In this document: positions 46,101 through 59,512 of the stretch, one piece after another
How the letters are laid out: every line of letters starts with the position of its first letter
How positions within the stretch are numbered: position 1 is the first letter of the stretch
Origin: Hyaloscypha bicolor E
Lineage: Eukaryota; Ascomycota; Leotiomycetes; Helotiales; Hyaloscyphaceae
DNA: 64,000 bases
Reading direction: 5' to 3'
Assembly (NCBI RefSeq): GCF_002865645.1
Contig: NW_020194541.1
Span: forward strand, 351,181 to 415,180
Notes under the pieces: model-generated
What the model saw: only the letters and a program-made list of their open reading frames with translations
What the model was told of the DNA's origin: nothing
Database searches by the model: none
Position numbers and translations under genes: made by a program

Positions 46101-47200
46101 TATATAAAAGACTAGATATATCTTTATAATTTCCGATAGCTTTAAAAGAAAAAAATAACTATACTTTTCTAAAATTTTAAATAAGCTCTTTATTGAGTTC
46201 TCTAGCTTTTGGCTCGAATAATTAGATTTCTAGTATTTTATAATAACTTATATTTTATTTTCGACTTTGAAATTAATTAAATAATAATATTTATTAGCTT
46301 ATATTATATATTATTTTTATATTATAATTTATATAATTGGTTTATTAATACCTTAACTTTATCTCTATTTAGCTTCTTTTTAGGCAAGCTAGCTTTAATA
46401 AAAGAGTTCTAGTTTAAAGAAATATAAGATTTATAGCCCTTTTTAGTTATAAATAAAAATTAGCTAATAGTTTTATATTAAAGAAAGACTTAATAATAAT
46501 TAATTATAGTTATTTATTTGTTTTAATTATCTTAGTAATAATTAATATATAAATATAATTTCTAATTAAAATACTAATTCTTATATAAAATTCGCTTCAA
46601 AAATCGAATATAGATTAAAGTTTCTAATCTAATATAATTATTTTTAAAATGCCTATTTAGTATATTATATAAAGTAAAAATAAAAATACTAGTTATTTGG
46701 CTATAATTATATCTTATACGGGAATTATAATTAAATACTTAATTAAGTAATTTATAAAAATAGTAATTATATTATAACCTGCTTTATTTTCTAAATAATT
46801 CTTAAAGTTTATAATAATATATTACTAGAAATAATTAGAAACTAGAAGGAAATAAAGTAAACTAGGCTTTTTATTTCTTAATATATATAATCTTTTATAA
46901 GTATAGTAATTACTATAATATTAATTAATATTTTTATATATAAATAAATAGTAATATTATTCTTTAAATAATTAATAAAGCTTTATATATTTAAAGTATT
47001 TAAAAAGAAATTTATTATATATTTTATAAATTAAAGCAATTTATAAAAATAGTCTAAAGGTTATTTATTCTCTATAATATAAAAGAAGGCCGTTTTAAAA
47101 TATTTAGATATTACTTTTAGCTTAAGTTATTATATATAGCTTTTCTAGATTTAGTAATATATAATTATTTTATAAGATCTTATTTACTAATTATAAGCTA
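46100..47200 (-). pseudogene. GypsyE integrase
   Basis: From about 47180 downward, the minus strand reads IALIYKIYNKFLFKYFKYIK, then YQLFKEQYYYLFIYKNINQY, then YYTYKRLYILRNKKPSLLYF. This is the gypsy H-x-H...C-x-x-C finger ('HNQPLSGHFG', 'ELLKEQYYWP', 'CYTCKRS') with every His/Cys replaced by Tyr or Asn. The core start IIINFKNYLENKAGYNIITIFI at about 46810 has the first Asp changed to Asn (46807-46809). The frame is otherwise nearly free of indels. Confidence 0.83.
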
Positions 47201-47429
47201 TTATATTTAGTAAAAGCAGTTATTATAAAGGCTATTAATAAAGCTTTTAAGAAAATTCTTTCTTTTTAAAGAATTATACCTTTAATAAAAATATACTTCT
47301 CTGAAAAGTCTTTAATATATACTTGATTTTTAAAATCAAATTCCGAATTAAATAAGCCGACTTTATAAAGTATTACTATAAGCTATAAATTATAAATAAT
47401 TTCTGGATTAATTTTATTTTTAGAAAGAA

Positions 47430-49000
47430 ATATTTAAATTTATAGCTTTTCCTTAACCTGGTCTTTAATATTTATTTTATTTTGTTTTTGTAATAAAGTA
47501 TTTGCTTACTTATTTGATTTTTCAGAATAATATATAAGCTTAAAATAATAATAAAATAAAAACTTAGCTTATTTAGCTTATTAAGAGAAAAGCTTCTTAA
47601 TAATTATAAAGTATTTTAAGGTATAATAATTAAAATAGACTTTAAAAAAAGTATTTTAAAGGCTTTTTAGCTTAGCTCTCTATTTCTTTAATACTTGTAT
47701 TATAGCAAGTATTTCCTTATTATATATATTATAAATAAGCTTTATTAAAAGTATAGTTTTAAAAAATAAGCTATAAAATACTAAAGGCCTATTTTAAGAT
47801 CTTATTAAAAGAATAGGCTAGTAATTACTTCTTTAAATATATTTGTTTCTATTATTATAAGTAAATCTAAATTATAGTATTATAAAACTAATATAGAAAT
47901 TATAGCTTCCTTTAAATAATTAAAAGCCTTCTAATATTACTTAATTTATTTAAAGGAAATATTCTTTTTTATAAGTAAGATAAGAAATTTAATAATTTAT
48001 TTATACTTTTTAATAAAGCATTTATAAAAGTTATAAAGGTAAAGAAAGAATTATATACTTTTAATTATTTTTGGAAATTACTAATTATATATTATTTTAA
48101 CTTTATTAGAACTTATTTTAATATTAAATATAAAAATAATAAAGTTCAAGTACTTTATATATATAATCTTGAATTCCGATTTCTTAATATTTATTTAAAG
48201 GCTAGTTAAGTATAAATAATCTAATATTTTTCATATATATTATTTGCATTTTATTAAATTCTTTAAATAAATAAAAATATTATTAAGATATATTATATAA
48301 AAGTTATTTAAATACTTAAAAAGCATATTATTTATATAATATTAATATATAGCCGGGCTATTTATAAGGCCTTTCTAAAAAAAAAAATTATATTTACATA
48401 TTTTATAATAAATATAAAATATTATTAGTTCCTAAAAGTTCGGATTTATAATTATATAATAGAAAGCTTAATAAATATCTAGTTTAATATGAATCTTGGT
48501 TTCAAATAATTAATTTGAAGTTTTATTAATAAGTAAAAGAAAATATTAATTCTTCTAAATAATATTATTTAAATAGTAGAAATTAATATAAAAGTATAAA
48601 TCTCTATTTGCTTTTTTTTATAAAAAAAAACTAGTAAAATAAAGAAAGCTTAACTAGTTTTAGTAAAGCTTTTAACTAGATTATTTTCTAAAAAATGCTC
48701 GATTTTCTAAAGCTTTTAAATAAATTACTACCGAAAAGATTAATATTTAATACTTTTAGTTTCTTTTGGGCCTTGAATTTAAATCTTATAATTATATAAT
48801 TTATAAAAAGAAAAAGTATTAGATTTCTTGAATTCTAAAAGTAATATTTTCTATAACTATTATAGCTTTATTTCTTCCGGTTATTAATTCTCTAAACCAG
48901 AAATAGCTTCTTTTTCTCGAGCTTTAACCTCTTTATTAATTTTATAAATAGAGATTTAACTAATAATATTCTTTTTTCTTTTAGCTATATAATTAAATAT
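47430..49000 (-). pseudogene. GypsyE reverse transcriptase C-terminus and RNase H
   Basis: The minus-strand frame at 48100-47430 reads FTNFYKRFIKKYKQIIKFLILLIKK, then YQKAFNYLKEAIISILVLQYY, LLIIIETNIF, IAYFLK and IIYIIRKYLL. These are the palm-connection and RNase H hallmarks ('FANFYRRFI', 'AFDYLKEA', 'IETDAS', 'YDKEMLAI'). Upstream (48100-49000) lies the RT, with INIKKSEFKI and a heavily decayed polymerase core. It is AT-rich enough that several motifs are ambiguous. Confidence 0.8.
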
Positions 49001-50480
49001 TATAGAAATAAAAATAACTAAATCTAGTATTTGCTTTTTATTAAGGATTTCTTTTTGCTTCTTTGGCTTTTACTTGAATATTATATTTTAATTAGGCTAT
49101 AAAAGCTTCTTTTCTATAATATTATATAATTTTCTTTAATTAGTTTAAAAAAAGAAAAATTACTTGAAAATAATAGGTTTTTAAAAATAGCTTATAATAG
49201 TATTTTATTAATTAGTATCTTTTTAATACTTCTTATTAGATTACTTCTCTAATTATTATTAAGAAATATTAATAATATAATTAAATTATATAGATTTGGG
49301 CTTATTTTCTAGCTATATAAATCTATATATTTTATAATTAATTAGAATATTAATATATATAGCTTATTTTCTCTTAAAAATAATATTATAATTTTTAATA
49401 TTTAAAATAATTATAGGTATTTTAATATTTTATTTATTAATTAGAAATAAAACTTTTATATATTTCTTAATAAATTTAGCTAACTTTTTATTAAAACCAT
49501 TTATAATATAAAATAAAGAAAAAGGTTATAGTTTTATTTCTAAGATTTACTTTATAAGCTAAATAAGCTTTATATTAATAAAAATATAACTATTTACTCT
49601 AGTATTAATAAAAGAAAAAAACTTGATTTCTAATTTATTTATTTTAATAATATAGAATATTATAAGAGTGTTTTCTTTTATTAGATAAGTTAAGTTAATC
49701 TTTATTAAATTAATATTATAAGCCTCTAAAGTAAAGACTTTTTTTAGGAATACTTACTTTCCGGTTCTATATTAAAATTAGAGTTTAAATTCTTTAAGTA
49801 CTTTACTAGAATAAGAATTAAATACTTTACTAAAATAGAAACTAGGCCCGGCTTAATTCTATAGAAAGCTATTTTAGTTTCTTTACTATATTTAAGTAAA
49901 TAATATTTAATATAGTAGCCGAACTTGTTATAATTAAAGTACTTAATAACTAAAAAATCTTTAGTTTTTATAAAATATTATTTATACTTTTAAGAAAATA
50001 TATATTTAATAAAAGTAATAAATATAAGCTTCTTGAATTTCTTTTTAGAAGTATAAAAGAATATAATACTAGAAGTAAACTTAAATAAACTAGTTTTTGT
50101 TTTCTTATATTTTTTGTAGTTTTTTTATATATAGCTTTAATTTATTAATTATTAATAATATTAATAAAAAAGTAATTATAATATATATATACCGACTTCT
50201 AAAGCTTTAATAAAAGCTTTTTATTTAGTTTATATTTAATATTTTAAAAACTAATATTACCTTTTATAAATAATTATAAGAAAAGAATATAAAACTTCTG
50301 AAATATTTAACTAAAATATATTTAAAGCTTATTAAAGTTATAGCAAGTATTCTATATTTTATTAGAATTAGAATATAGCTTCTTTAAATAAAAATATAGT
50401 TTTATTAGCTAATTATTTTTTATTTATATAAGAATTAGTTAAAGCAAGAGTATTACTTATAAGTTTATTAAAAATATAAA
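49000..50480 (-). pseudogene. GypsyE protease and gag C-terminus
   Basis: The minus strand at about 49945-49905 gives YFNYNKFGYYIKYY, matching a CCHC knuckle C-x2-C-x4-H-x4-C with all ligands now Tyr. The protease should lie between it and the RT (49000-49850), but its active-site motif is not clearly readable. Copia-2 interrupts the frame at 50481. Confidence 0.65.
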
Positions 50481-50778
50481 TATTAGTATAGCTATTTCTT
50501 CGGGAGTCATATATATAGTTACGGGACTCGGGATACGGGATATAAGTAATGAGATATGGGTAATAATATATAGGATACGGGATATAGTTATATAATCTTA
50601 TATCCCATAAATGACTCGACCGGTAGCTAGTCTCTATTAGGCTTAGTAGATTTAGGAATCGCATATTAATATTATAATATTATAATTCTTACTTCTGGAT
50701 ATTAATAACTTTACTAACTTTATATAAATAATATTTTATAACTATATAATAGTACTATATATTACTAGTAAACCAATA
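50481..50778 (+). repeat. Copia-2 5' LTR (298 bp)
   Basis: Begins TATTAGTATAGCTATTTCTT (original TG start) and ends TAAACCAATA (original CA end). It includes tandem GATATGGGTAAT-like units. The minus-strand ORF at 50413-50664 lies across its edge and is a chance opening. Confidence 0.93.
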
Positions 50779-51640
50779 CTAATTAGTTTATATATATAGA
50801 TTAGAGAAGATTTTAGATTAGTTCTAAAAGCATTTAGTAGCCTAAAACAAATCTAATTCATTCTATATTAAAGGAGAGAACTACTTATTAACTTTATAAA
50901 AGTATTCGGTAGCCTATAGAGAAAATACCTAGCTTTTACTAATTAATAAGCGGTTAGCCATTTAACTATCTGTTAATTTAACTTCTATTATTCTTTAAAA
51001 CTAACTTCTTTTAGTCCTAAGACTACCTTCTTAGAAACTATCTTTTCTATTTATATAATAACCGAATTTACGGAACTCTCTCCGGAATATATACCCTATA
51101 TATGCCCTTAAAGCTCTTTAATTATAACTTTGATTTTTCTATTAAATCGAGCCCTTCGAACTTTAGATTCTCCCGGAATTATAATATTTTACTTCCTAAA
51201 TTTCTTATTACAAATAAAAATTTTAAAAACGAAATATTTATTTTAATATTTTAATACTTTTATTACTGAATCCTTTCTATAAACCTACTATAGACTACCT
51301 TACCTTTAAACCTCTCTTATTATAAACCATATATATATACTAGGGAAAAACTAAACTCGGTTTAGTATAAATACTAATAAGAGAAAGAAGCTAATTAAGA
51401 AATAGGAAAATAGTATTAATCTAGTAACTATAATAAAGGATAATCTTTAGGAATATCTAATTATTAAGATATATTAGTATATCTTATATAGAAAGAGTAA
51501 TAATAATCTATAGGATCTATTTCAGAATAACTTTAAGAACTTTAATATTATAGTATTTAGTCAAATTAGCTATATACTATTATAAAGTCTTTAAACCTAA
51601 CTTTAGTATAATAGTATCTATATTAAATAGAACTATAAGA
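50779..51640 (+). other. Copia-2 leader
   Basis: Homologous to Copia-1 58-1135 without the minisatellite and with two leader repeats. It contains the intact GypsyD target AAATA at 51625-51629, which shows what Copia-1 looked like before GypsyD inserted. Confidence 0.8.
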
Positions 51641-53640
51641 GCCTTACTATTACGTAATTCCTTATTAACCTTATCTAAGAGAAAATAAAACATATATAGA
51701 ATAAAGCTAATATTATTAATAATAATCTAATTAGATTAGATCTTTTTTAGGGACCTATTATATTAGTTTATCTTACTCTAGATAGAACTAGATATAAGGG
51801 AACTAGATATTCTTAGTTAAAAAATCAAGCTATTTATCTATTTCCTCTAAATTAAAGCTATTTACTACTTTTACTTTTACTACTACTATTATTACTATCG
51901 AGCCCGAAAATTCATTAGTTAATATCTATTATTATTACTAGAAAGTTTATTAGGGAAATAGTAAAGATATCTTCCGAAATATAGAAATATAACGGAACTA
52001 ATAATAGTTTTAATTATAAACTTACTATTTTTCTTAATATCTACTAATATATAGAGCTTCTAGAAAAGGTACTAGTAAAAGCTTTTCCTACTATATTAAA
52101 GGAACTAGTATAAGACTACTTTTATAATAACTAACTCTCTTAATATATATATAAAGAGGCCTATATAAATATTCGTAATTTCTTTAAAGGCCCCGGTTTC
52201 TATTATCGAAATTTAGATAAATAAAATAGTATTACTTTAGTAACTATAATAACTAAATACCCTAAAAAGACAATATTTGAGCTTATTTAAATACTAATTA
52301 ATAACCTATATTAACTATAATATAGCCTTACTCCTGCCTTATAAAATATTAAATTCATATATAATAAAATTATTATTTCCTATTAAGGCTTACTAGTATA
52401 CTAATATATAGTTTTAGACCCTTCTAATAAACTCGGCTAGCTTATTAATAAGCTCTAATTATCTATTACTACTTATAAGAAAAAGTAATAAATTAATATT
52501 AAAACCTATTTTACTAATTAGTAATACTATTTTTAAAACCCTTTAAGCTACTATTTGTCCGGAAATTATTAATATAGAACTAACCGTAACTTCGGAACCC
52601 GTAATAACTACTTCAAGCCCTATAATTATAATAATTATATTCCGAAATTGTATTTTATATATAAGAGACCCGAATACTGCTTATAGAAACATATACTAGA
52701 GAAATAAGAGGCTAAAAAGGCTCGATTTAAGAATAAAAACATCTATTAATTTAGATTCCGAAACTCCCGTAACTTTAATAAATGCTTTAATAATACCTAT
52801 ATATAGTATATTACTGGAATTAAAGTAGAAGAGAATAATAAAAGTAATAAAAACAAACTAGAGAATAATACTTTTAAAGCTTTACTAGCGGAAACGGATA
52901 AAGGAAAGAAATATTATTCAGATTCCTATTTTACTTTAGTTAAGAGCTTCTTAGCCGCTTCTACTACTCTTATTCTTACTATTCCTATAACTAATACTCT
53001 TATAAATAATCTTACTTCTCTTTCCCTTATATATTAGATAATAGGCGAAAACTATACCTTAAAGCCTATTAAATAAATAGAAGACACTTAGATATTTATA
53101 ATTAATAGTATATTAAGATATAATAGTTACTACTTTTACGAAATTATAATTAATACCGGAGCCTCTAGATTCTTAATTACTAGTTCTAACTAATTCCAAG
53201 CTTTATAGTAAACTAATAATAATATTAAACTTAATGAAACTATTAAAGGTCAAGTTAATATCCAGTTTAGTATTAGATCTATATTCTTTATTAGATCTAT
53301 AATAATAAGAATACTAATTAGGCAAGTATAATTTTATATTATACCTATAAAGACTCTATTTCTATTTAGCTTAGCTAATATAAACAAGCTAGAGGTCTAC
53401 TTTAATAATTTTACTAATTATCTCGTTATCTTTACTAGATATTATATATCTATAATATAATGTTTTAAATACTCTTTCTTGCTTTGGAATACTATATTAT
53501 AAAGTTTTATTTCCGAATTCTTTACTTATAACTCCTGCTTTTTTACAGAAATCGAATTATAATATTTATATTACTATTTTAGTTATTTATCTATTAGTAA
53601 GCTCCGAAATATATTAGAATAAGCGGGCTATAATATTAAT
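51640..53640 (+). pseudogene. Copia-2 gag and protease
   Basis: Collinear with 39402-40900 plus the inverted segment 38671-39196 of Copia-1. The nucleocapsid block is visible near 52650-52700 (YIRDPNTAYRNIY-type frame; former CFVCGRP...W.HTPEE), and the protease site NTGASRFLITSS lies near 53153-53190, where the Gly of DTGAS is preserved although Asp is now Asn. No frameshift relative to Copia-1 is obvious. Confidence 0.82.
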
Positions 53641-54400
53641 ATAGAGGCCCTTAAATACCTTATAAAGTATTATAAGTAATACCAGAAATTCGGATAATTA
53701 CCGGAATAATTCAAGTTTAACCTAAAAAATAATATTAGCTTTAACTATTTTATTATTATTAATATTTTCTATATTTCTAATAAGTCTATATTTCATATTA
53801 TTAATAAAGGCACTCGATATTAAGTCGGCTAATGGCTTTAAAATATTAGTATATTATATATTTGAAATACCCTAAAGTAATATTAGATTAATACTTATTT
53901 AGGCCTTCCTGATTAGATTATAGCAGATACCGGAAAGCAGTTTACTAGTAAGAAGTTCGCTCAGCTTATAAATACTATAGGAACTAAGATTCAAATTATT
54001 TCTATAGAAGCTTATAATTCAGTCGGAATTATAGAATACTATTATAGCCCGATTTAATATACTTACCTTATTATTATAGCTGAAATTAATAGAATTAATA
54101 AGAATACTATATTTCGAATAGCTTTTAAGGCTATTAATAATTTTGCAGAACTTAATAGTATTATTCTAATTCTTTTAGTTTATAGTACTTTATTCCGAAT
54201 AATCGAATATAATACTCTATTATCTATTATATTATAGTAATTAGTAGTACTTAAGAAGGCAATAGTAGAAATTTAAAAGCTTTATACTAGATATCAAATT
54301 ACAAATATCCTAAATATCCGAAATAGTTCTAGTATTACTAATATTTATGAATTTCTCCTGAATTCGGATATTCTTATATAATATAAAGGAAATACTAGTT
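53640..54400 (+). pseudogene. Copia-2 integrase
   Basis: FIIINIFYIS at about 53750-53780 (first Asp to Asn), IIADTGKQFTSKKF near 53920-53960 (second Asp intact, Gly retained) and IEAYNSVGIIEYYY near 54005-54045 (Glu intact). It is less damaged than Copia-1 at several codons. Confidence 0.87.
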
Positions 54401-54699
54401 AATCTAGTAATTAGGATAAGCTATATAAGCTTATAGTAATAGACGGGAAGTTTTATATACTAGCTTTACTATATAGTAATACTATCTTTCGTTTAATCTT
54501 TATAAAGCCCTTTTATATAGGGGATATTAAGGTTATTACTAATAACCCCGAATCTAAACCTATTCCCGAATTTTATAATAAAGCCGAAAATAATATAAGT
54601 ATAATTTCTCTTGCTATTTCTGCTATTTCACTAAAGTATAGCAAAAAACGCCCTTATAAGAACCCGGATATTATAATATTCCTATAAGATAATAACTTA

Positions 54700-56230
54700 T
54701 ATAAGAATTCCTATCAAGTTAAAATTACTAGCCTTCTAGAAAAGAATATTTTTAAAATTATTTCCAGATCTCAAATACTAAAGGAAATATATATTTTTAA
54801 CTCCCGGTTTATTAATAAGATTAAGAATAAGAATATAAAAAAAGAGTTTAAGAAATCGAGACTAGTTATCTAAGCTTATAATAATAGTAAGAAATATATA
54901 GTATTAATATAATTGCCTACTATTTAATATATTAGCCAGATAATTATCCTTAGTATTATTACTATAATAATAGATACTATAAAATTATATTTATATAATA
55001 TCTCGCAAGCTTATATCTAATTAATAATTTTACTTAACTATAATTTTTATATTAACTCACCTTATAAGCTTACTAGAAAGCCAAATCTAAAGAATAATTC
55101 TATTCTAAAGATTATAAAACTACTATATAGTATACCGGAAGCTAGAAACTACTAGTTTAAGACTTACTATTCCTATTATATTAAAGAGCTTTCTATAAAA
55201 TAGTTAACTTATAACCCTTGCCTTCTTTATAGTAAGTAACTCTTTGGAATTATTAGCCTTTAAATTAATAATACCTTATTTATTAGAACTAATAATTTTA
55301 TAAAGGCAGAATAACTAAAGCTCTAAGAAACTAAGTTCTTGGCTAAGGAATATAGATGCCTTACTTTTAACTATAATCTCAAATTTAATAGAGGTATTAT
55401 CTATATAAATACTACTGGAATTACTCTTATAAAGAAATATTAGTATAAAAACCTCTAAACCATTTCTATAAAGAATACTATTACTATAAATAATAAGGGT
55501 ACTATTTATTAAGATCTTTTTATTAAGGACTAATATATTACCTAATATACTAGAGAAGTATATATTATATTAGTCTATTAACTAGAAGCTTTATATAACC
55601 TATTAATTATTACTTAAGCTATTAAACTATTAGAAACTAATATTAAGGTATTTAATAAGTGCATTTAATAGTAAATTAAGAATACTACTAGAGGACTGAG
55701 ATTTATAAAACTAGTAAAAGAGTTCTTATATTTAATTACTCTTATAGATACTTTGTTTATAAATAATTGAAATCTCTTTTCCTAAATCAGATATATTCTA
55801 GTTCTAGTAAATAGAATCAGATATACTAATATTATCTACTAGTTCTCTACTAAATATAAGAAAGTTACTAGAAGTATTCTAGCTTCGAAACTATATAGTA
55901 TGGCTTATGGTTTTAATATAAGTGCTTTAGTTAAATCTATAATTAATAGAATACTAGAAATGGAACTATTACTAGTTATCTATACGGATTCGAAATTATT
56001 ATATAAATATCTTATTAAATTGGGTACTATTTGAAAGAAATACCTAATAATTAATATAATATATTTTTACTAGATATATAAATAATAAGAGATTATAGAA
56101 ATCAAATGAATTAAAAGAGAATTAAATCCTGCTAACTCTATAACGAAATTAAAGCTATTAAATACCCTCAAATACCTAATTAATATAAATATAATTTAAT
56201 TAGATATAGAGAAATAAATCGAATATAAAT
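54700..56230 (+). pseudogene. Copia-2 reverse transcriptase and RNase H
   Basis: KSRLVI*AYNNS, LYLYNISQAYI, FYINSPYKLTRKP, KLLYSIPEARN, and INNTLF (from TDDTLF) are in order. RNase H carries LIDTLFINNQNLFSQIRY, ASKLYSMAYGFN (the motif deleted in Copia-1) and IYTDSKLLYKYL, where the catalytic TDS is still intact. Confidence 0.9.
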
Positions 56231-56387
56231 AGGGCAGGAAATATATATATATAAGATAGGAATATGAGATAGAAAATATATATAGATATACGGAAGGTTT
56301 ATAGGAAATCTGGTACTAGGCCAGATTAGGAAATTAGTATATAATTAGAGGGAAATACTATTTTTCGCCTTTTTAGAAAGGTTCTAG

Positions 56388-56685
56388 TATTAGTATAGCT
56401 ATTCCTTCGGGAGTCACGTGCATAGTCACGGGACTCGGAATACGGGATATGGGTAATGGGATATGGGTAATAAAATATGAGATATGGGATATAGTTATAT
56501 AACCTCGTATCCTATAAATAACTCGACTAGTAGCTAGTTCCTATTAGGCTTAGTAAATTTAGGGATTACATATTAATATTATAATACTATAATTCTTATT
56601 TCTAGATATTAATAACTTTACTAACTTTATATAAACGGCATTCTATAACTATATAATAGTACTCTATATTACTAGTAAATCAATA
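56388..56685 (+). repeat. Copia-2 3' LTR (298 bp)
   Basis: Same length as the 5' LTR, with higher C/G retention (GAGTCACGTGCATAGTCACG). Followed by ATAAA. Confidence 0.93.
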
Positions 56686-56690
56686 ATAAA

Positions 56691-57885
56691 TAATCTTGAG
56701 ATTTTTTAAGAAATATAAATTAGTATTTCCTTATAACTTATTCTTAATCTAAACTAGCTAATTATTAAAGATAATATAATTTCTAGTAAAAAGAATTAAA
56801 TTTAAGAGCTTAATAACTTTAATATTTCTAAAGTAAATATAAGATATAAGGAATTCTAAATAAAAATAAGAATAAAATAGTTCGAGAGATTTTAAAGAAA
56901 AGTTCGAAAAAGTAAAGATAATAGAAATAATAAAAGCAAATAAAGTAAAGGTAATTAAAGTTATTATAAATTAATTTATTATAATTATATAATATTTAGT
57001 ATTCTTTTCGAGTTTAGTATTATAAAGCTTAATATTATTAAAAATGCCCTTATTATTATAATAGGCATTTTTATATATAAGAGTCTTTTAAATATTTTTC
57101 TAATAGCTAGTTATAATAATATTAATATTCTCAAATAAGAGAATAGGCTTTCTGGCTCATTTATATAGTTCTTTAATAATAATAAGGTTCTCGATATATA
57201 AAAGCTTTATAATAAAAATAAAGAGCTTTATTTTTATAAATTTATTTACGAATTTTTTAGAAATATTAATATAGTATTAGTTTAGAAAAAGCCGCTAATA
57301 AAATAACCTGAATTAGTAAAAGCTTTAAAAGCCTTATTTAAAGCCTTAGTAGAAATTAATATAATTTCGGGTTATATATAATATTTTAGGAAATTAATTT
57401 TTTATATTTTTTCTTTATTATATTCTTTCTAATAATCTTATTACTAGTATATATATAAGGCTTATAAGATTATAAGATAAGGCTTAAGGATAATAATTAG
57501 ATTACTGGCCTATAAATGCCTATTATTTTAGAATTTAATTTAAAAGTAGCCTTTATATAAGATTCTTCGATTTTCGGATTTTTAAAAGAACTTTTAATAT
57601 ATTACTAATATATATTTATAAAAATTTAAAGATTTAATTCTTTTAAGGGTTTTAAAGCTTTTTGCTTTTATTATTTTAGAGCCTATTATTTGTATTTCTG
57701 AGGTTCTATTATCTTAATAGTATTTATATTTCTAATAGTTCTAAATTAATTTATTTGAAATTCTTTATAAAATTAAGGAAAATAAGCTTTAAATACTATT
57801 ATAAATATAGTATTTAGGGCTTAGAAAGTAGAGTAAAAGATTTCTTATAAAGATAATTTAAAACTAAAAAAGAAATAACTAAAAT
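56691..57885 (-). pseudogene. GypsyE gag N-terminal region and leader
   Basis: Minus-strand frames here are open apart from TAA/TAG over parts of 56950-57400 and adjoin the 5' LTR, so this should be gag. No specific motif can be read. Confidence 0.5.
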
Positions 57886-58011
57886 ATATATTATTATATA
57901 ACTAGAAAATAACCAGATATAAGTAATGAAATATAAGTAATAAAATATAAATAATAAAATATAAGTAATTATATTAGTTAATAAGATTAAAAGCTAAATT
58001 ATAATACTATT
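57886..58011 (-). repeat. Probable GypsyE 5' LTR
   Basis: Aligns with 44131-44267: TTATATAACTAGAAAATAAC, then four GATATAAGTAAT-type units, then AAAAGCTAAATTATAATACT. Confidence 0.65.
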
Positions 58012-59150
58012 AAATTTGCCTTTTATAATTATATAATATTTAAAAGAATCTTTTAATCTCTTCTTATTATTACAAGTAATATAAATTTAAAAAAATTCGG
58101 TTTTATAAATATATATTAAATTTGCTTTTAGATTTACTTTACTTTTCTCTAATTCCTTTAGCTTCTTGCTTTAGTATAGATTTATTTCTCTAACTTTAGT
58201 TTTATTATTAATTTGCTTTATTACTTTAGTAATATTATTAAGTAATATAAGAAAATTAGAATATTATTATAAAAAAAGAAAAAAAGAAGAAAAAGGTATA
58301 TATAAGGCAAAGATTAAAGAATAAAGAGATTTATTAATTAAATATATTAATAAAAGAAGATATTATAAACTAAGTTTAAATTATTAGAGAATATATTATA
58401 AATATTATTTTTCTGCTTATTTATATTTTTATTACTTTTTTTACTATTTTTAATAAAAGAAAGCTTTAATAATAATATTATATATTAAAATTAAAGATAT
58501 TTTTAAAAAGAGGTTAGGGTTTAGACTAAGATTAAAGCTAGTATAGCTATATTTTTATTATTTACTTTTAAGATATAAAAATATATATTTAATATAATTA
58601 TTTAAACCCGAATAAATTTATAATAAATAATATCTGAAAATAAAAATATTAGTATTTAATAGCCTTAAATTAAATGTATTTAAATATTAAAAATATTTTT
58701 TTAAATATTATAATTATAAAAATAAAAATAAAAATATTCTTTATTTTATTAACTTATAAAAGCTAAGATATATTAATAATAATTAAACTATACTCGACTT
58801 ATATAATTAGCTAATTTATTTTATTAATTATAAATATTTCGAAATAGCTTAAATTTTCTTAAATCTTTATATATAGCTTATTATATAAACTTTTATATCT
58901 TTATATTTAGTAATATTATAATTATAATTTTTAAATAAGAAAAATTCCCTTATTTTAGTATATATAATTATATTTATTTCTTATTTTTTTTAAATATATA
59001 ATTATTAAATTAGAGAGACTTAAAAATTCTAAATAATACTTTTTTTTTAAAAAATATATATTTTTAATAAATAATAAAAGTAAATATAGAATTATAAAAT
59101 AATATAATTATTTCGTATTAATACTTTTTTTTATAAAACTATAACTTTAT
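58012..59150. other. Extremely AT-rich stretch, nothing recognised
   Basis: Long A/T homopolymers and TTA/TAA runs. I see no domain motif on either strand, no terminal repeats and no RNA gene. Confidence 0.5.
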
Positions 59151-59244
59151 TTTATCTTTACTTTAAAACCTTTATTTTTCTTTTATATTTTTTCGACTTT
59201 ATTATTAATACTAAAAGCTTTTACTTTTTACTAATACTTTTTTT

Positions 59245-59300
59245 ATTAATATCTTTATTAATACCTTTATTAATACCTTTATTAATACCTTTATTAATAT
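59245..59300. repeat. 12-bp tandem repeat ATTAATACCTTT
   Basis: Four complete units (first with T for C) and a partial fifth. ATTAATA...AAAGCTAGTAT context recurs once more near 59365. Confidence 0.85.
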
Positions 59301-59512
59301 TAAAAGCTAGTATCTAATTACTTTATAACCTTTCCTTTTTTGAATTTATTTTTCTTTAATTCCTTTATTAATAATATTAAAAGCTAGTATTTAATTATTA
59401 TTTCCGAATTACTTTTATTTAGAACTCTTCTATTATAAGTCTTTAATTTACTTATTCTTTAAAAAGCTAAATTTTAGATTTCTTCTTTCTTTCTCTAATA
59501 TCTCCTTCTTTT

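Larger units (their letters stand above)
50481..56685 (+). mobile_element. Copia-2, structurally complete Ty1/copia element inserted in GypsyE
   Basis: 6205 bp with 298-bp LTRs of identical length (50481-50778 and 56388-56685) and a perfect ATAAA duplication (50476-50480 and 56686-56690). Gag, protease, integrase, RT and RNase H are in copia order on the plus strand and match Copia-1 closely. No internal insertion is seen. It is inactivated by many TAA/TAG and Asp-to-Asn changes. Confidence 0.95.
44131..58011 (-). mobile_element. GypsyE, old Ty3/gypsy retrotransposon hosting a Tc1/mariner element and Copia-2
   Basis: Related terminal sequences at about 44131-44267 and 57886-58011 share GATATAAGTAAT-type tandem units and the ending AAAAGCTAAATTATAATA. 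Between them the minus strand gives integrase (46100-47200), RNase H/RT (47430-49000), protease/gag with a zinc-knuckle relic (49300-50480) and the gag N-terminal region (56686-57885). Without the inserts the element is about 6.3 kb. It is the most AT-rich gypsy here, with all Cys/His of its zinc fingers turned to Tyr, so it is probably the oldest. Exact ends are uncertain. Confidence 0.78.

Noticed and set aside
50413..50664. 83-codon minus-strand ORF rich in Tyr/Ile/Pro
   Set aside because: Spans the GypsyE/Copia-2 joint and the tandem units of the Copia-2 LTR, so it is younger than the insertion and a chance frame.
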